Source: Polaribacter sp. HaHaR_3_91
GTDB lineage: Bacteria; Bacteroidota; Bacteroidia; Flavobacteriales; Flavobacteriaceae
Length of the DNA: 64,000 nucleotides
Direction of reading: 5' to 3'
Assembly (NCBI RefSeq): GCF_019278525.1
Contig: NZ_CP058986.1
Span: forward strand, 2,266,001-2,330,000
The stretch's first letter is position 1, and every line of letters starts with the position of its first letter. Below, piece by piece: positions 33,125 through 41,349 of the stretch. The notes below the pieces were generated by a model. The model made no database searches. It was not told where the DNA came from and saw only the letters and a program-made list of their open reading frames with translations. Made by a program: the position numbers and the translations under genes.

Positions 33125-34768
33125 TTGAAAAGAATACTTTTTTTACTTCTTGTTATTTCATCGGCCATTTCTTTTTCGCAAGAAAACAGAAAAATTGAAT
33201 ATTATGCAGAACAGCAAGAAGCTGATGAGGAAAAATATCCTGGAGCAACATTATTAATTGGTAATGTTAAAATGATTCACGACGGAATTATTTTAACAAG
33301 TCAACAAGCATTGTACTATAAGGACAAGAACTTCTTTAAAGCTATTGGAAATGTGCTAATTAAACAAGGTGACACCATTACACAAACAAGTAGTTATGCA
33401 GATTACGATGCTAATTCTAAGCAGGCAGTTTCTTGGGGAAATGTAGTTTTAAAAGACCCAACAATGACTTTAACTACAGATACATTGCATTTTGACAGAC
33501 TAAATCAAAAACTGTATTATAAAAGTTACGCTACTATAAAAGACGAAACAAATACCTTAAAAAGTAAAAATGGAAACTTTTATTTAGAAGATAAAAAGTT
33601 TACTGCAACTACAAGAGTTACTGTTGTAAACCCAGAAAATCACCTAGAATCTGATCATTTAGATTATTATACCAATTCCGGACTTACCTACTTGTATGGC
33701 CCAACTACCATTACAAATACAAAAAATGATAATAGAATTTATTGTGAAAAAGGATTCTATAATACCAAAACAGATGTTTCTCATTTTGTTAAAAATGCAA
33801 AACTCTATCTAAAAGAAAGAACTATAGAAGGTGATAGTTTGTATTATGATAAGAGAAAAGGGTTTGCTTCTGCAACGAATAATATTCAGGTAATAGATAC
33901 GGTTCAAAACTTTATAACCAAAGGAAATTACGCAGAAATATTTGAATTAAAAGATTCGCTGTATATTATTAAAAAAGCTGTTGCCATTTCTATTATTGAT
34001 AAAGATTCTATGTTTATTCATGGAGATACTCTTTTAGTTACCGGTAAACCTGATAAAAGGGTTGTAAGAACGTATCACAATGTAAAAATTTTTAAATCGG
34101 ATTTACAAGGAAAATGTGACTCCATACATACAAACCAAGAAACAGGTTTGACAAAAATGTTTAAAAACCCTGTAATTTGGTCAGATCAAAATCAAATTAC
34201 AGGAGATACAATCCACTTAATATCTAACGTAGAAACCGAAAAATTAGACTCGTTAAAAGTTTTAAACAACTCATTTATTGTCTCTAAAGATTCTGTTTCT
34301 AACAAAGACTTTAACCAAATAAAAGGTAGAAATATGTTTGGGAAGTTTAAGGAAAATAAACTGCGCTTGCTTTTGGTAAAAGGTAATGCAGAATCTGTTT
34401 ATTTTAATAGAAATGAAGAGACAAATGTGTTAGAAACCATTACAAAAGAAATATCTAGTAACATCGAATTCACCTTAGACAGTGGGCAGATTGAAACTAT
34501 AAAGTATTTAAAAAAATCTGATGGAAATACCTATCCTCCTTCTAAATTACCAGATGATGTTAGAGAGCTAAAAGGTTTTATTTGGCGTGAAGATGAACAA
34601 CCTAAAAAGATGGAAGACATTTTTATAAAAGACAATAAAGATACAATCCCTACTAAAACAGAAGATAAAGTCGAAAATATTTCTGACCTTCTTAGTCCAA
34701 AAAAGAATACGAAAAAGAAAGAAGAAATTAAATTACCTAAGCCAGATATTTCTCCTAAAAAACAATAA
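33125..34768 (+). CDS. OstA/LptA-like protein
   Basis: A 547-aa exported protein. The start is a TTG at 33125, required to keep the signal peptide (MKRILFLLLVISSAISFSQ). The body is a run of OstA-like beta-jellyroll repeats, with phrases such as LLIGNVKMIHDGIILTSQQALYY, AIGNVLIKQGDTI and SWGNVVLKDPTMTLTTDTL typical of LptA/LptD N-domains. The last 60 residues are a Lys/Pro/Asp-rich tail. It probably helps bridge LPS across the periplasm as an LptA-like scaffold; this is inference. The aminotransferase gene starts 2 bp after its stop. Confidence 0.85.
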   Translation: MKRILFLLLVISSAISFSQENRKIEYYAEQQEADEEKYPGATLLIGNVKMIHDGIILTSQQALYYKDKNFFKAIGNVLIKQGDTITQTSSYADYDANSKQAVSWGNVVLKDPTMTLTTDTLHFDRLNQKLYYKSYATIKDETNTLKSKNGNFYLEDKKFTATTRVTVVNPENHLESDHLDYYTNSGLTYLYGPTTITNTKNDNRIYCEKGFYNTKTDVSHFVKNAKLYLKERTIEGDSLYYDKRKGFASATNNIQVIDTVQNFITKGNYAEIFELKDSLYIIKKAVAISIIDKDSMFIHGDTLLVTGKPDKRVVRTYHNVKIFKSDLQGKCDSIHTNQETGLTKMFKNPVIWSDQNQITGDTIHLISNVETEKLDSLKVLNNSFIVSKDSVSNKDFNQIKGRNMFGKFKENKLRLLLVKGNAESVYFNRNEETNVLETITKEISSNIEFTLDSGQIETIKYLKKSDGNTYPPSKLPDDVRELKGFIWREDEQPKKMEDIFIKDNKDTIPTKTEDKVENISDLLSPKKNTKKKEEIKLPKPDISPKKQ

Positions 34769-34770
34769 GC

Positions 34771-35952
34771 TTGAAAAAAGATTTTTTTAAATACCAAGCA
34801 CAAACCACTCCTCACCCACTTGCAATAGAAATTTCTAAGGCAAAAGGAAGTTATATTTACGATACTTCAGGAAAAGCATATTTAGACTTTGTTGCAGGTG
34901 TTTCTGCAAATAGTTTAGGTCATAATCACCCTAAAGTTACAGATGCCATAAAAAATCAATTAGATGCGTATGCGCATGTTATGGTTTATGGCGAGTTTAT
35001 ACAACAACCTCAAGTAGCATTGTGTAAAATTTTAGCACAAAATTCTCCAGAGAATTTAAACACTGTTTATATTACAAACTCTGGAACAGAAGCAACAGAA
35101 GGTGCTTTAAAATTAGCCAAAAGAGTTACTAATAGAGCAGAAATAATTGCTGCAAAAAACTCTTATCACGGTAATACAATGGGTTCTATGAGCGTTTCTG
35201 GGGTAGAAAAACAGAATCAAGCTTTTAGACCTTTAATTCCTGGAACAAGATTTATTGAATTCGATAATGAAAGTGAAATAGATAAGATCACGAATAAAAC
35301 TGCTGCTGTAATTATAGAAACCATACAAGGTGGTGCTGGTTTTATTGAATCTAAAGATGATTTTTTATCGAAAGTAAAACAACGTTGTTTAGAAGTTGGT
35401 GCTTTGTTAATTTTAGATGAAATACAAACAGGAATTGGTAGAACTGGTACATTTTGGGGATTTGAAAACTACAATGTAATTCCGGATATCATAATTACTG
35501 GGAAAGGTTTAGGTGGTGGAATGCCAATTGGTGCATTTATTTCCTCATTTGAAAACATGAGTTTGTTAAAAGACAATCCTAAATTAGGTCATATTTCTAC
35601 TTTTGCTGGTCATCCTGTTATTTCTGCAGCAGCCGTAGCAACTGTAAAAGAAATTACTCAGAATAACTTTATTAAAGAAGTTTTACGAAAAGAAGCGTTA
35701 ATCAGAGAACATTTAGTACATCCTTCAATTGTAGAAATTAGAGGAAAAGGATTAATGTTAGCCGCTATTTTAGAATCTGCCGAATTAAATTCTAAAGTAA
35801 TTTTAAAATGTTTAGAAAACGGATTAGTTCTATTCTTTTTATTGTTTGAAGAAAAAGCAATGAGAATTACGCCTCCATTGACCATTTCTGACGAAGAAAT
35901 AATTAAAGGCTGCAACATCATTTTAAAGACAATTGACGAAGTAACCGAATAG
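34771..35952 (+). CDS. Class III aminotransferase (aspartate aminotransferase family, ArgD-like fold)
   Basis: A 393-aa PLP enzyme. Features are YLDFVAGVSANSLGHNHPKV (about 28-47), TNSGTEATEGALKLAK (about 92-107), the pyrophosphate and ring contacts in LILDEIQTGIGRTG (about 209-222) and the Schiff-base lysine in ITGKGLGGGMPIGAF (Lys about 243). It resembles acetylornithine/GABA-type omega-aminotransferases, but no arginine or GABA genes are near. The start is a TTG at 34771, 2 bp after the OstA-like gene's stop, so the two are probably cotranscribed. Confidence 0.88.
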   Translation: MKKDFFKYQAQTTPHPLAIEISKAKGSYIYDTSGKAYLDFVAGVSANSLGHNHPKVTDAIKNQLDAYAHVMVYGEFIQQPQVALCKILAQNSPENLNTVYITNSGTEATEGALKLAKRVTNRAEIIAAKNSYHGNTMGSMSVSGVEKQNQAFRPLIPGTRFIEFDNESEIDKITNKTAAVIIETIQGGAGFIESKDDFLSKVKQRCLEVGALLILDEIQTGIGRTGTFWGFENYNVIPDIIITGKGLGGGMPIGAFISSFENMSLLKDNPKLGHISTFAGHPVISAAAVATVKEITQNNFIKEVLRKEALIREHLVHPSIVEIRGKGLMLAAILESAELNSKVILKCLENGLVLFFLLFEEKAMRITPPLTISDEEIIKGCNIILKTIDEVTE

Positions 35953-35994
35953 GTGTTTTCTAAATTTATCCAAACTTTTTTTTTATAAACAGAA

Positions 35995-36025
35995 AAGGGC
36001 AATTATATAATATATAATTACCCTT
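35995..36025. terminator. Hairpin between convergent genes
   Basis: AAGGG-AATTATAT pairs with ATATAATT-CCCTT with one mismatch. It lies between the convergent 3' ends at 35952 and 36072 and may terminate both transcripts. T runs are weak. Confidence 0.5.
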
Positions 36026-36071
36026 CAAATAAATCAACCATTAACACAATAGTAGATATATTTTTTTTCTG

Positions 36072-36986
36072 TTATCTTGTTACACTTCCAGATAAAATTG
36101 GTAATGGTCCTGTTACCATATTTATTACTGTAAAAGTCATTGCATCTGATGGTACAACATGCGCTAAAGGCTTTAAAGCAAAAGGTGCAGAACTATTATC
36201 TGGACTTGGCTCTACTGAAATTACCACTGTTTTTCCTTTTAAATCTGTAGGGAAATCTACACCTGCTGCAGATCCTGTTACAAAATCTTCACCGGGATAA
36301 CCTGGTCCATTACTAACAGCCCCTTTAAAAGGTGATGTTGCTGCGTTATCGTCTGCTACATCAACTGCAGTAAAAGTACCTGTACTTACTGGAGTTCCAT
36401 CTATAACAACCCATCCTTCATATTTCCATCCATCAGTTAAAGTTGGTAAACCTAAACCCGCAACAGTAGGATCGTTAGAATTATCTAAAAACCAAATTCC
36501 ACTTGCATCATTTGTATCGTCATTATCTGTAGGTGTAGCTAAAATATATTTTCCCCATGAAGATCCTAAATCTTTAATTTCTCCACTAGCATCAACAACT
36601 ATGTTGTCTGAATTTACACTTGCTATATTTCCAGAAAAGTTACCTGCTAAAAGTTTCGTTGCTGCTGGTGCTAAAGCTTCTGCTCCTGTTTCTCCAGCTG
36701 GCTCAATAGATAAAACAAACGTTGTTGCTGCTTGTAAATCATCAATACCAACAGTATACGTTTGTGGAAAAGTTACGCTTGTAAATGTACCTGTACTTAC
36801 CGGACTTCCGTTTACAATTAACCAACCTTCGTAAACGAAATCAGCTCCTAATGCTTCTAAACCTGTAAAGTCTACTGTTAAATCTCCTGTTGTTGGTGCA
36901 ATGTTGTTGTTGTTGTCATCGTCGCTACAAGCTACAAAAGTAGTTGCAATTGCAAATGCGAATGCTAAATTTAAAATTTTTTTCAT
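36072..36986 (-). CDS. Lipoprotein with two RskA-like (anti-sigma-factor-like) domains
   Basis: A 304-aa lipoprotein (lipobox FVAC, Cys20) followed by an Asp/Asn-rich linker. Two copies of a similar domain are visible. The first has GADFVYEGWLIVNGSPVSTGTFTSV (about 48-72, region) and FVLSIEPAGE (about 91-100); the second has GWKYEGWVVIDGTPVSTGTFTAV and KTVVISVEPSPDNS. These phrases match the extracytoplasmic domain of RskA-type anti-sigma-K factors. No membrane span or sigma-binding N-domain is present, so it is not itself an anti-sigma factor. It follows the Crp/Fnr gene on the same strand, separated by a 16-bp palindrome. Function unknown. Confidence 0.78.
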   Translation of the reverse strand: MKKILNLAFAFAIATTFVACSDDDNNNNIAPTTGDLTVDFTGLEALGADFVYEGWLIVNGSPVSTGTFTSVTFPQTYTVGIDDLQAATTFVLSIEPAGETGAEALAPAATKLLAGNFSGNIASVNSDNIVVDASGEIKDLGSSWGKYILATPTDNDDTNDASGIWFLDNSNDPTVAGLGLPTLTDGWKYEGWVVIDGTPVSTGTFTAVDVADDNAATSPFKGAVSNGPGYPGEDFVTGSAAGVDFPTDLKGKTVVISVEPSPDNSSAPFALKPLAHVVPSDAMTFTVINMVTGPLPILSGSVTR

Positions 36987-37044
36987 CTTATTAATATTTA
37001 TGTTAATGTTGATGACAAAATTATAAGTTTAACAAGTCTTTAAA

Positions 37045-37060
37045 TGTTAGCTAGCTAACA
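37045..37060. promoter_or_regulatory. Perfect 16-bp palindrome TGTTAGCTAGCTAACA
   Basis: A gapless perfect palindrome just after the Crp/Fnr stop codon and 58 bp upstream of the lipoprotein start at 36986. With no loop it is a poor RNA hairpin and more like a dimer-binding operator. The reader is unknown. Confidence 0.5.
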
Positions 37061-37061
37061 C

Positions 37062-37733
37062 TTATGCTATTTTTTGAAGTAATCTTATCTCTTTTCTATT
37101 GAAACTGATAATGTTTGCTTCCTTTAACTCATTCATTAATACATTTAAATTAGATCTAGAAGTACCAATTAAAGAGGCTATATCTTTTTGTGTATATGGA
37201 TGGACTATTACTTTATCACCTGTTTTTTCACAATCATGACCAAATTCCTCACAAAGCTCTTTCATAAATTCTAAAAACCTTGTTTTAGAATCCTTAAATA
37301 ATATTAATTGTAATCGTCTTTCTAATTTCTTAAAACGAAGTCCTAAAAACTTATAAATTTTTAAACTAAAGGTTTTATTATCACGCATTAAATCGTGCAT
37401 AGTCTCTACTCCTATGGGACAAATTGATGTTGATGCATCTACAGATTGCGCAAATTCATTTCTTATTTCCTCTCCTAAAATGGCTTTTTCTCCAAACAAT
37501 TCTCCTTTGGTTAAAATGGCTTTAACAACTTCATTTCCCTCTTCTGTATAATACCCTAACTTCACTTTTCCTTTTTCTATGAGATAAACTTTACTTGCAG
37601 AGTCTTCTTCAAAGTAGATGTAATCACTTTTTTTATAAGCATCAAAAGAGTGACACTTTTTATATTCTTTAAATTTGTGAGGACAAAGAAGGTTAAATAA
37701 GTTTACGTTATCAAAAAACCATAAGTTATTCAT
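37062..37733 (-). CDS. Crp/Fnr family transcriptional regulator
   Basis: A 223-aa protein with cyclic-nucleotide-binding fold (about 30-125: YIYFEEDSASKVYLIEKGKVKLGYY, by region, and GELFGEKAILGEE) and a C-terminal winged HTH (about 150-215: YTQKDIASLIGTSRSNLNVLMNELK). Cysteines occur at 17 and 27 and in SICPIG and the CEEFGHDC segment, but not in the four-Cys FNR arrangement. So an Fe-S sensor of the FNR kind is not indicated. The HTH recognition helix resembles Bacteroidota NO/anaerobiosis regulators. It is a candidate reader of the five RTGAY-N4-RTCAY dyads; this is untested. Its neighbour on the same strand is the M23 peptidase gene. Confidence 0.88.
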   Translation of the reverse strand: MNNLWFFDNVNLFNLLCPHKFKEYKKCHSFDAYKKSDYIYFEEDSASKVYLIEKGKVKLGYYTEEGNEVVKAILTKGELFGEKAILGEEIRNEFAQSVDASTSICPIGVETMHDLMRDNKTFSLKIYKFLGLRFKKLERRLQLILFKDSKTRFLEFMKELCEEFGHDCEKTGDKVIVHPYTQKDIASLIGTSRSNLNVLMNELKEANIISFNRKEIRLLQKIA

Positions 37734-37796
37734 AAAAGGAGTTTTAGTTTTGGTTACCTATTGAGTCTATAAACAGCCTAATAGCTTACAAAAAAA

Positions 37797-38492
37797 CTAA
37801 ATAGCTAATTTTAGTAATAAATTTGGGTTTGGACAATTATTTTTATAAAATGCTATATTTTCTTTGGATGACACTCCAGGATAGTCTCCAAAATTATCTT
37901 CTAAATCTCTAATAATTTGAAAGTGTAAATGTGGCGCATACTCTCCGTTTACAGTAGAACTTCCTAAATATCCAATGGTATTTCCTTGTAAAACAGCATC
38001 TCCAACTTTTATATTTTCTATGGATGCTAATGACAAATGTCCATATAAAGTATAAAAAACCTCATTTTCTATTTCATGCTTTAAAATAATAGTTGGGCCA
38101 TAATCTCCAAAATTTTTATTATTTTTAAAACTATGGACTTCCCCATCCAAGACCGCTAATACTTTGGTGTTTTCTTTACACCATAAATCAGTACCTAAAT
38201 GAATGTTTCTTTTTTCTTTTTCTGATACATTTTTAAAATAATTACTTCTGTCGTAAATATTTCTTTTTTCTAAATAACCTCCAAAAGCTATTTTAGCTTT
38301 GTTTTTCTCTAAAAACGATTTTATATATACTTCCCATTCCGATGAAGAAGAGATATCAAAATTTAATAACTCTTTATTTTTGGATGAAATTACTATTGGA
38401 AAATAACTTTCTAAAGAAATTGCTGCATCTATTACAGGTAGAGGCTCTTTTGAAATTTTATTTAAAAACTGATTAAATTTTTCTGTATTCAT
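37797..38492 (-). CDS. M23 family metallopeptidase
   Basis: The start at 38492 (231 aa) is chosen because the earlier frame start at 38507 is a TTG. The C-terminal M23/LytM domain has the zinc ligands in HLGTDLWC (His-x3-Asp) and the catalytic HLHF motif (APHLHFQI), plus TLYGHLS. M23 enzymes cut peptidoglycan cross-links. No signal peptide is seen, which is odd for a peptidoglycan hydrolase; cytosolic M23-like proteins of this layout exist in Bacteroidota, and their role is unclear. It precedes the Crp/Fnr gene by 63 bp on the same strand. Confidence 0.82.
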   Translation of the reverse strand: MNTEKFNQFLNKISKEPLPVIDAAISLESYFPIVISSKNKELLNFDISSSSEWEVYIKSFLEKNKAKIAFGGYLEKRNIYDRSNYFKNVSEKEKRNIHLGTDLWCKENTKVLAVLDGEVHSFKNNKNFGDYGPTIILKHEIENEVFYTLYGHLSLASIENIKVGDAVLQGNTIGYLGSSTVNGEYAPHLHFQIIRDLEDNFGDYPGVSSKENIAFYKNNCPNPNLLLKLAI

Positions 38493-38508
38493 AATTTGAA
38501 GTAACAAA

Positions 38509-38536
38509 AAAACTCTCGAATTTCTCCGAGAGTTTT
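38509..38536 (-). terminator. Intrinsic terminator after the aconitase gene
   Basis: AAAACTCTCG pairs perfectly with CGAGAGTTTT around an 8-base loop, 20 bp after the aconitase stop at 38557 on the minus strand. Confidence 0.88.
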
Positions 38537-38556
38537 ATATTTAAAACGCTTAAATT

Positions 38557-40824
38557 TTAAGCATTTTCTTTTTTAATTAAGTTTAAGGCAGAACCTTCAT
38601 TATACCATTCAATCTGACCTTGATTATAAGTATGGTTTGTAACAATCATATCTTTAGATCCATCTGCATGAACAACTTCTATCGTTAAAGGTTTATCTGG
38701 AGCAAATTCATTTAAATCCACAAAGTTAAACGTATCATCTTCTTGAATTAAATCATAATCTGCTTCATTATTAAATGTTAAACCTAACATTCCTTGTTTC
38801 TTTAAGTTGGTCTCATGAATTCTAGCAAAAGATTTTACTAAAACAGCAGCAACACCTAAATGTCTAGGCTCCATTGCAGCGTGCTCTCTAGAAGAACCTT
38901 CACCATAATTATGATCTCCAACTACAATAGATTTTATACCTGCAGCTTTATAAGCTCTTGCAGTATCTGGTACACCTCCAAACTCACCAGTTAATTGGTT
39001 TTTAACAAAATTGGTTTTCATTCCAAACGCGTTTACAGCTCCAATTAAACAGTTGTTAGAAATATTATCTAAATGCCCTCTGTAACGCAACCATGGTCCC
39101 GCCATAGAAATATGATCTGTTGTACATTTACCAAATGCTTTTATTAATAATTTTACACCTTCTAATTTGTTTCCTAAAGGTTTAAAAGGTTCTAATAATT
39201 GTAATCTGTCAGAATCATCTTTTACTGCAATCTTTACATGACTTCCATCTTTTTCTGGTGCTAAATAACCATCATCTTTTACTTCAAAACCTTTTGGAGG
39301 TAATTCCCATCCTGTTGGTTCATCTAACATTACTTCTTCTCCGTTTTCGTTGATTAATTTATCCGTAATCGGATTAAAATCTAAACGACCAGCAATTGCA
39401 ATAGCTGCTGTTAATTCTGGTGAAGCAACAAAAGCATGCGTATTTGGGTTACCATCTGCACGCTTTGCAAAGTTTCTATTAAAAGAATGAACAATACTAT
39501 TTTTAGGTGCGTTTTTTGGATCTTCATAACGAGCCCATTGACCAATACATGGTCCACAAGCGTTTGTAAAAATCTTTGCATCTAACTTTTCGAAGATACC
39601 AATAATACCATCTCTATCTGCTGTATATCTTACTTTTTCAGATCCAGGGTTAATTCCTAATTCCGATTTTATTTTTAAACCTTTATCCAGCGCTTGTTGT
39701 GCAATTGAAGAAGCTCTCGATAAATCTTCGTAAGAAGAGTTTGTACAAGAACCAATTAATCCCCATTCTACTTTTAATGGCCAATCGTTATCATTAGCAG
39801 CCTTTGCCATATCTGTTCCTACTTTTGTAGATAAATCTGGCGTAAAAGGTCCGTTTAATAATGGTCCTAATTCTGATAAATTAATTTCTATAACTTGGTC
39901 AAAATATTCTTCTGGGTTTGCATACACTTCTGCATCACCTGTTAAATATTCTTTTACTTCGTTAGCAGCATCTGCAACATCACTTCTATCTGTAGCGCGT
40001 AAATAACGTTCCATAGATTCATCATACCCAAAAGTAGATGTGGTTGCTCCTATTTCGGCTCCCATATTACAAATGGTACCTTTACCTGTACAAGACATAG
40101 AAGTTGCTCCTTCACCAAAATATTCAACAATGGCTCCTGTTCCTCCTTTTGCAGAAACAATACCTGCTACTTTTAAAATAACGTCTTTTGGTGCAGTCCA
40201 ACCAGATAATTTACCGGTTAATTTCACTCCTATTAATTTAGGAAACTTTAATTCCCAAGCCATACCTGCCATTACATCTACTGCATCTGCACCACCAACA
40301 CCAATAGCAACCATACCTAAACCACCAGCATTTACTGTGTGAGAATCTGTACCAATCATCATTCCTCCTGGAAATGCATAATTTTCTAAAACTACTTGGT
40401 GAATAATTCCTGCTCCGGGTTTCCAAAAACCTAATCCGTATTTATTAGAAACAGATTCTAAAAAGTTAAAAACTTCATTACTGGTATTAAGTGCAGACTG
40501 TAAATCCATACTTGCACCGTTTTTAGCTTGAATTAAATGATCACAGTGCGTGGTTGTAGGAACTGCTACTTTACTTTTACCAGCTTGCATAAATTGCAGT
40601 AATGCCATTTGCGCAGTTGCATCTTGTAATGCAATTCTGTCTGGTGCAAAATCTACATAGTCTTTACCTCTAACAAAAGCTTTATCTGATGTTTTATCCC
40701 ATAAATGCGAATACAGAATTTTTTCTGATAAAGTTAAAGGTTTTCCTGTAAGTTTACGAGCAGCATCCACACGTTCTACTACGTTTGAATACACTTTTTT
40801 AATCATATTAATATCAAATGCCAT
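38557..40824 (-). CDS. Aconitate hydratase, mitochondrial (Aco2) type
   Basis: A 755-aa aconitase. The [4Fe-4S] cysteines are in [13 protein letters not shown] (first) and ACGPCIGQW (C-x2-C). Other marks are [12 protein letters not shown] near residue 92-103, [14 protein letters not shown] and the closing swivel-domain motif [15 protein letters not shown]. It isomerises citrate to isocitrate in the TCA cycle. It is followed on the same strand, after a terminator, by the M23 peptidase gene. A second, unrelated-subfamily aconitase (AcnB) is encoded only 525 bp upstream. Confidence 0.95.
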   Translation of the reverse strand: MAFDINMIKKVYSNVVERVDAARKLTGKPLTLSEKILYSHLWDKTSDKAFVRGKDYVDFAPDRIALQDATAQMALLQFMQAGKSKVAVPTTTHCDHLIQAKNGASMDLQSALNTSNEVFNFLESVSNKYGLGFWKPGAGIIHQVVLENYAFPGGMMIGTDSHTVNAGGLGMVAIGVGGADAVDVMAGMAWELKFPKLIGVKLTGKLSGWTAPKDVILKVAGIVSAKGGTGAIVEYFGEGATSMSCTGKGTICNMGAEIGATTSTFGYDESMERYLRATDRSDVADAANEVKEYLTGDAEVYANPEEYFDQVIEINLSELGPLLNGPFTPDLSTKVGTDMAKAANDNDWPLKVEWGLIGSCTNSSYEDLSRASSIAQQALDKGLKIKSELGINPGSEKVRYTADRDGIIGIFEKLDAKIFTNACGPCIGQWARYEDPKNAPKNSIVHSFNRNFAKRADGNPNTHAFVASPELTAAIAIAGRLDFNPITDKLINENGEEVMLDEPTGWELPPKGFEVKDDGYLAPEKDGSHVKIAVKDDSDRLQLLEPFKPLGNKLEGVKLLIKAFGKCTTDHISMAGPWLRYRGHLDNISNNCLIGAVNAFGMKTNFVKNQLTGEFGGVPDTARAYKAAGIKSIVVGDHNYGEGSSREHAAMEPRHLGVAAVLVKSFARIHETNLKKQGMLGLTFNNEADYDLIQEDDTFNFVDLNEFAPDKPLTIEVVHADGSKDMIVTNHTYNQGQIEWYNEGSALNLIKKENA

Positions 40825-41000
40825 AAGATTATATATAATTTAGTTGTTAATATTTATAAGTACACTAAGATACAAAAATATCTACTAGTTTTATAACTGA
40901 ATTTTGCTAAGAAAAGATTTAATACTGATAGTGAAATAGATAATTTTGATAGAAAATAGTTGCTCGGAATATGCAATTACATAAAAAGATACGAATAGCC

Positions 41001-41097
41001 TAGGTTAGGGATTGAAGTGGAAATCCTTTTTGAGAAGTATGAACAAAAAGATTGTAATAGAAAGCCCGACCTCGCCTCTTTTGGCGAGGGAACCCCA
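41001..41097 (+). repeat. Flavobacterial dispersed repeat, copy 1
   Basis: This begins GGTTAGGGATTGAAGTGGAA and runs to AAGCCCGACC, then carries a perfect hairpin CCTCGCC/GGCGAGG (41070-41089). TCCTTTTT and AAAAAGA form an inner stem, and GGTTAGGG pairs loosely with CCCGACC. A second copy, inverted, is at 62991-63073. I know this type of element as common in flavobacterial intergenic regions; a function is not established. It occupies the middle of the 525-bp gap between the two aconitase genes, where I see no gene. Confidence 0.8.
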
Positions 41098-41295
41098 AAC
41101 TCTAATCTAAGTTTTATCTAAAGTAAATCTTATAAATGCTTAAAAATCATTTTGACTTTAGATTATTATAATCAACCTGTAAGTTTTATTCTAATTATGT
41201 GTATTGATATTAAAAGCATAATAGCTATTTTGATCTACAATCTATTTAAAACTTTGCAAATTCATTTCAACTTATTTCTTTTATAAGAAGAACAA

Positions 41296-41326
41296 AAAAA
41301 GCCTGAGTTTAAAACCCAGGCTTTTT
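41296..41326 (-). terminator. Intrinsic terminator after acnB
   Basis: AAAAAGCCTG (41296-41305) pairs with CAGGCTTTTT (41317-41326), extended inward by GTTT/AAAC with one mismatch, 24 bp after the acnB stop on the minus strand. Confidence 0.88.
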
Positions 41327-41349
41327 AATATATAATTAGAAACTTAAAA

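Noticed and set aside
40040..40426. Opposite-strand and alternative-frame reading frames inside the aconitase gene
   Set aside because: Low-complexity shadow translations of a conserved enzyme.
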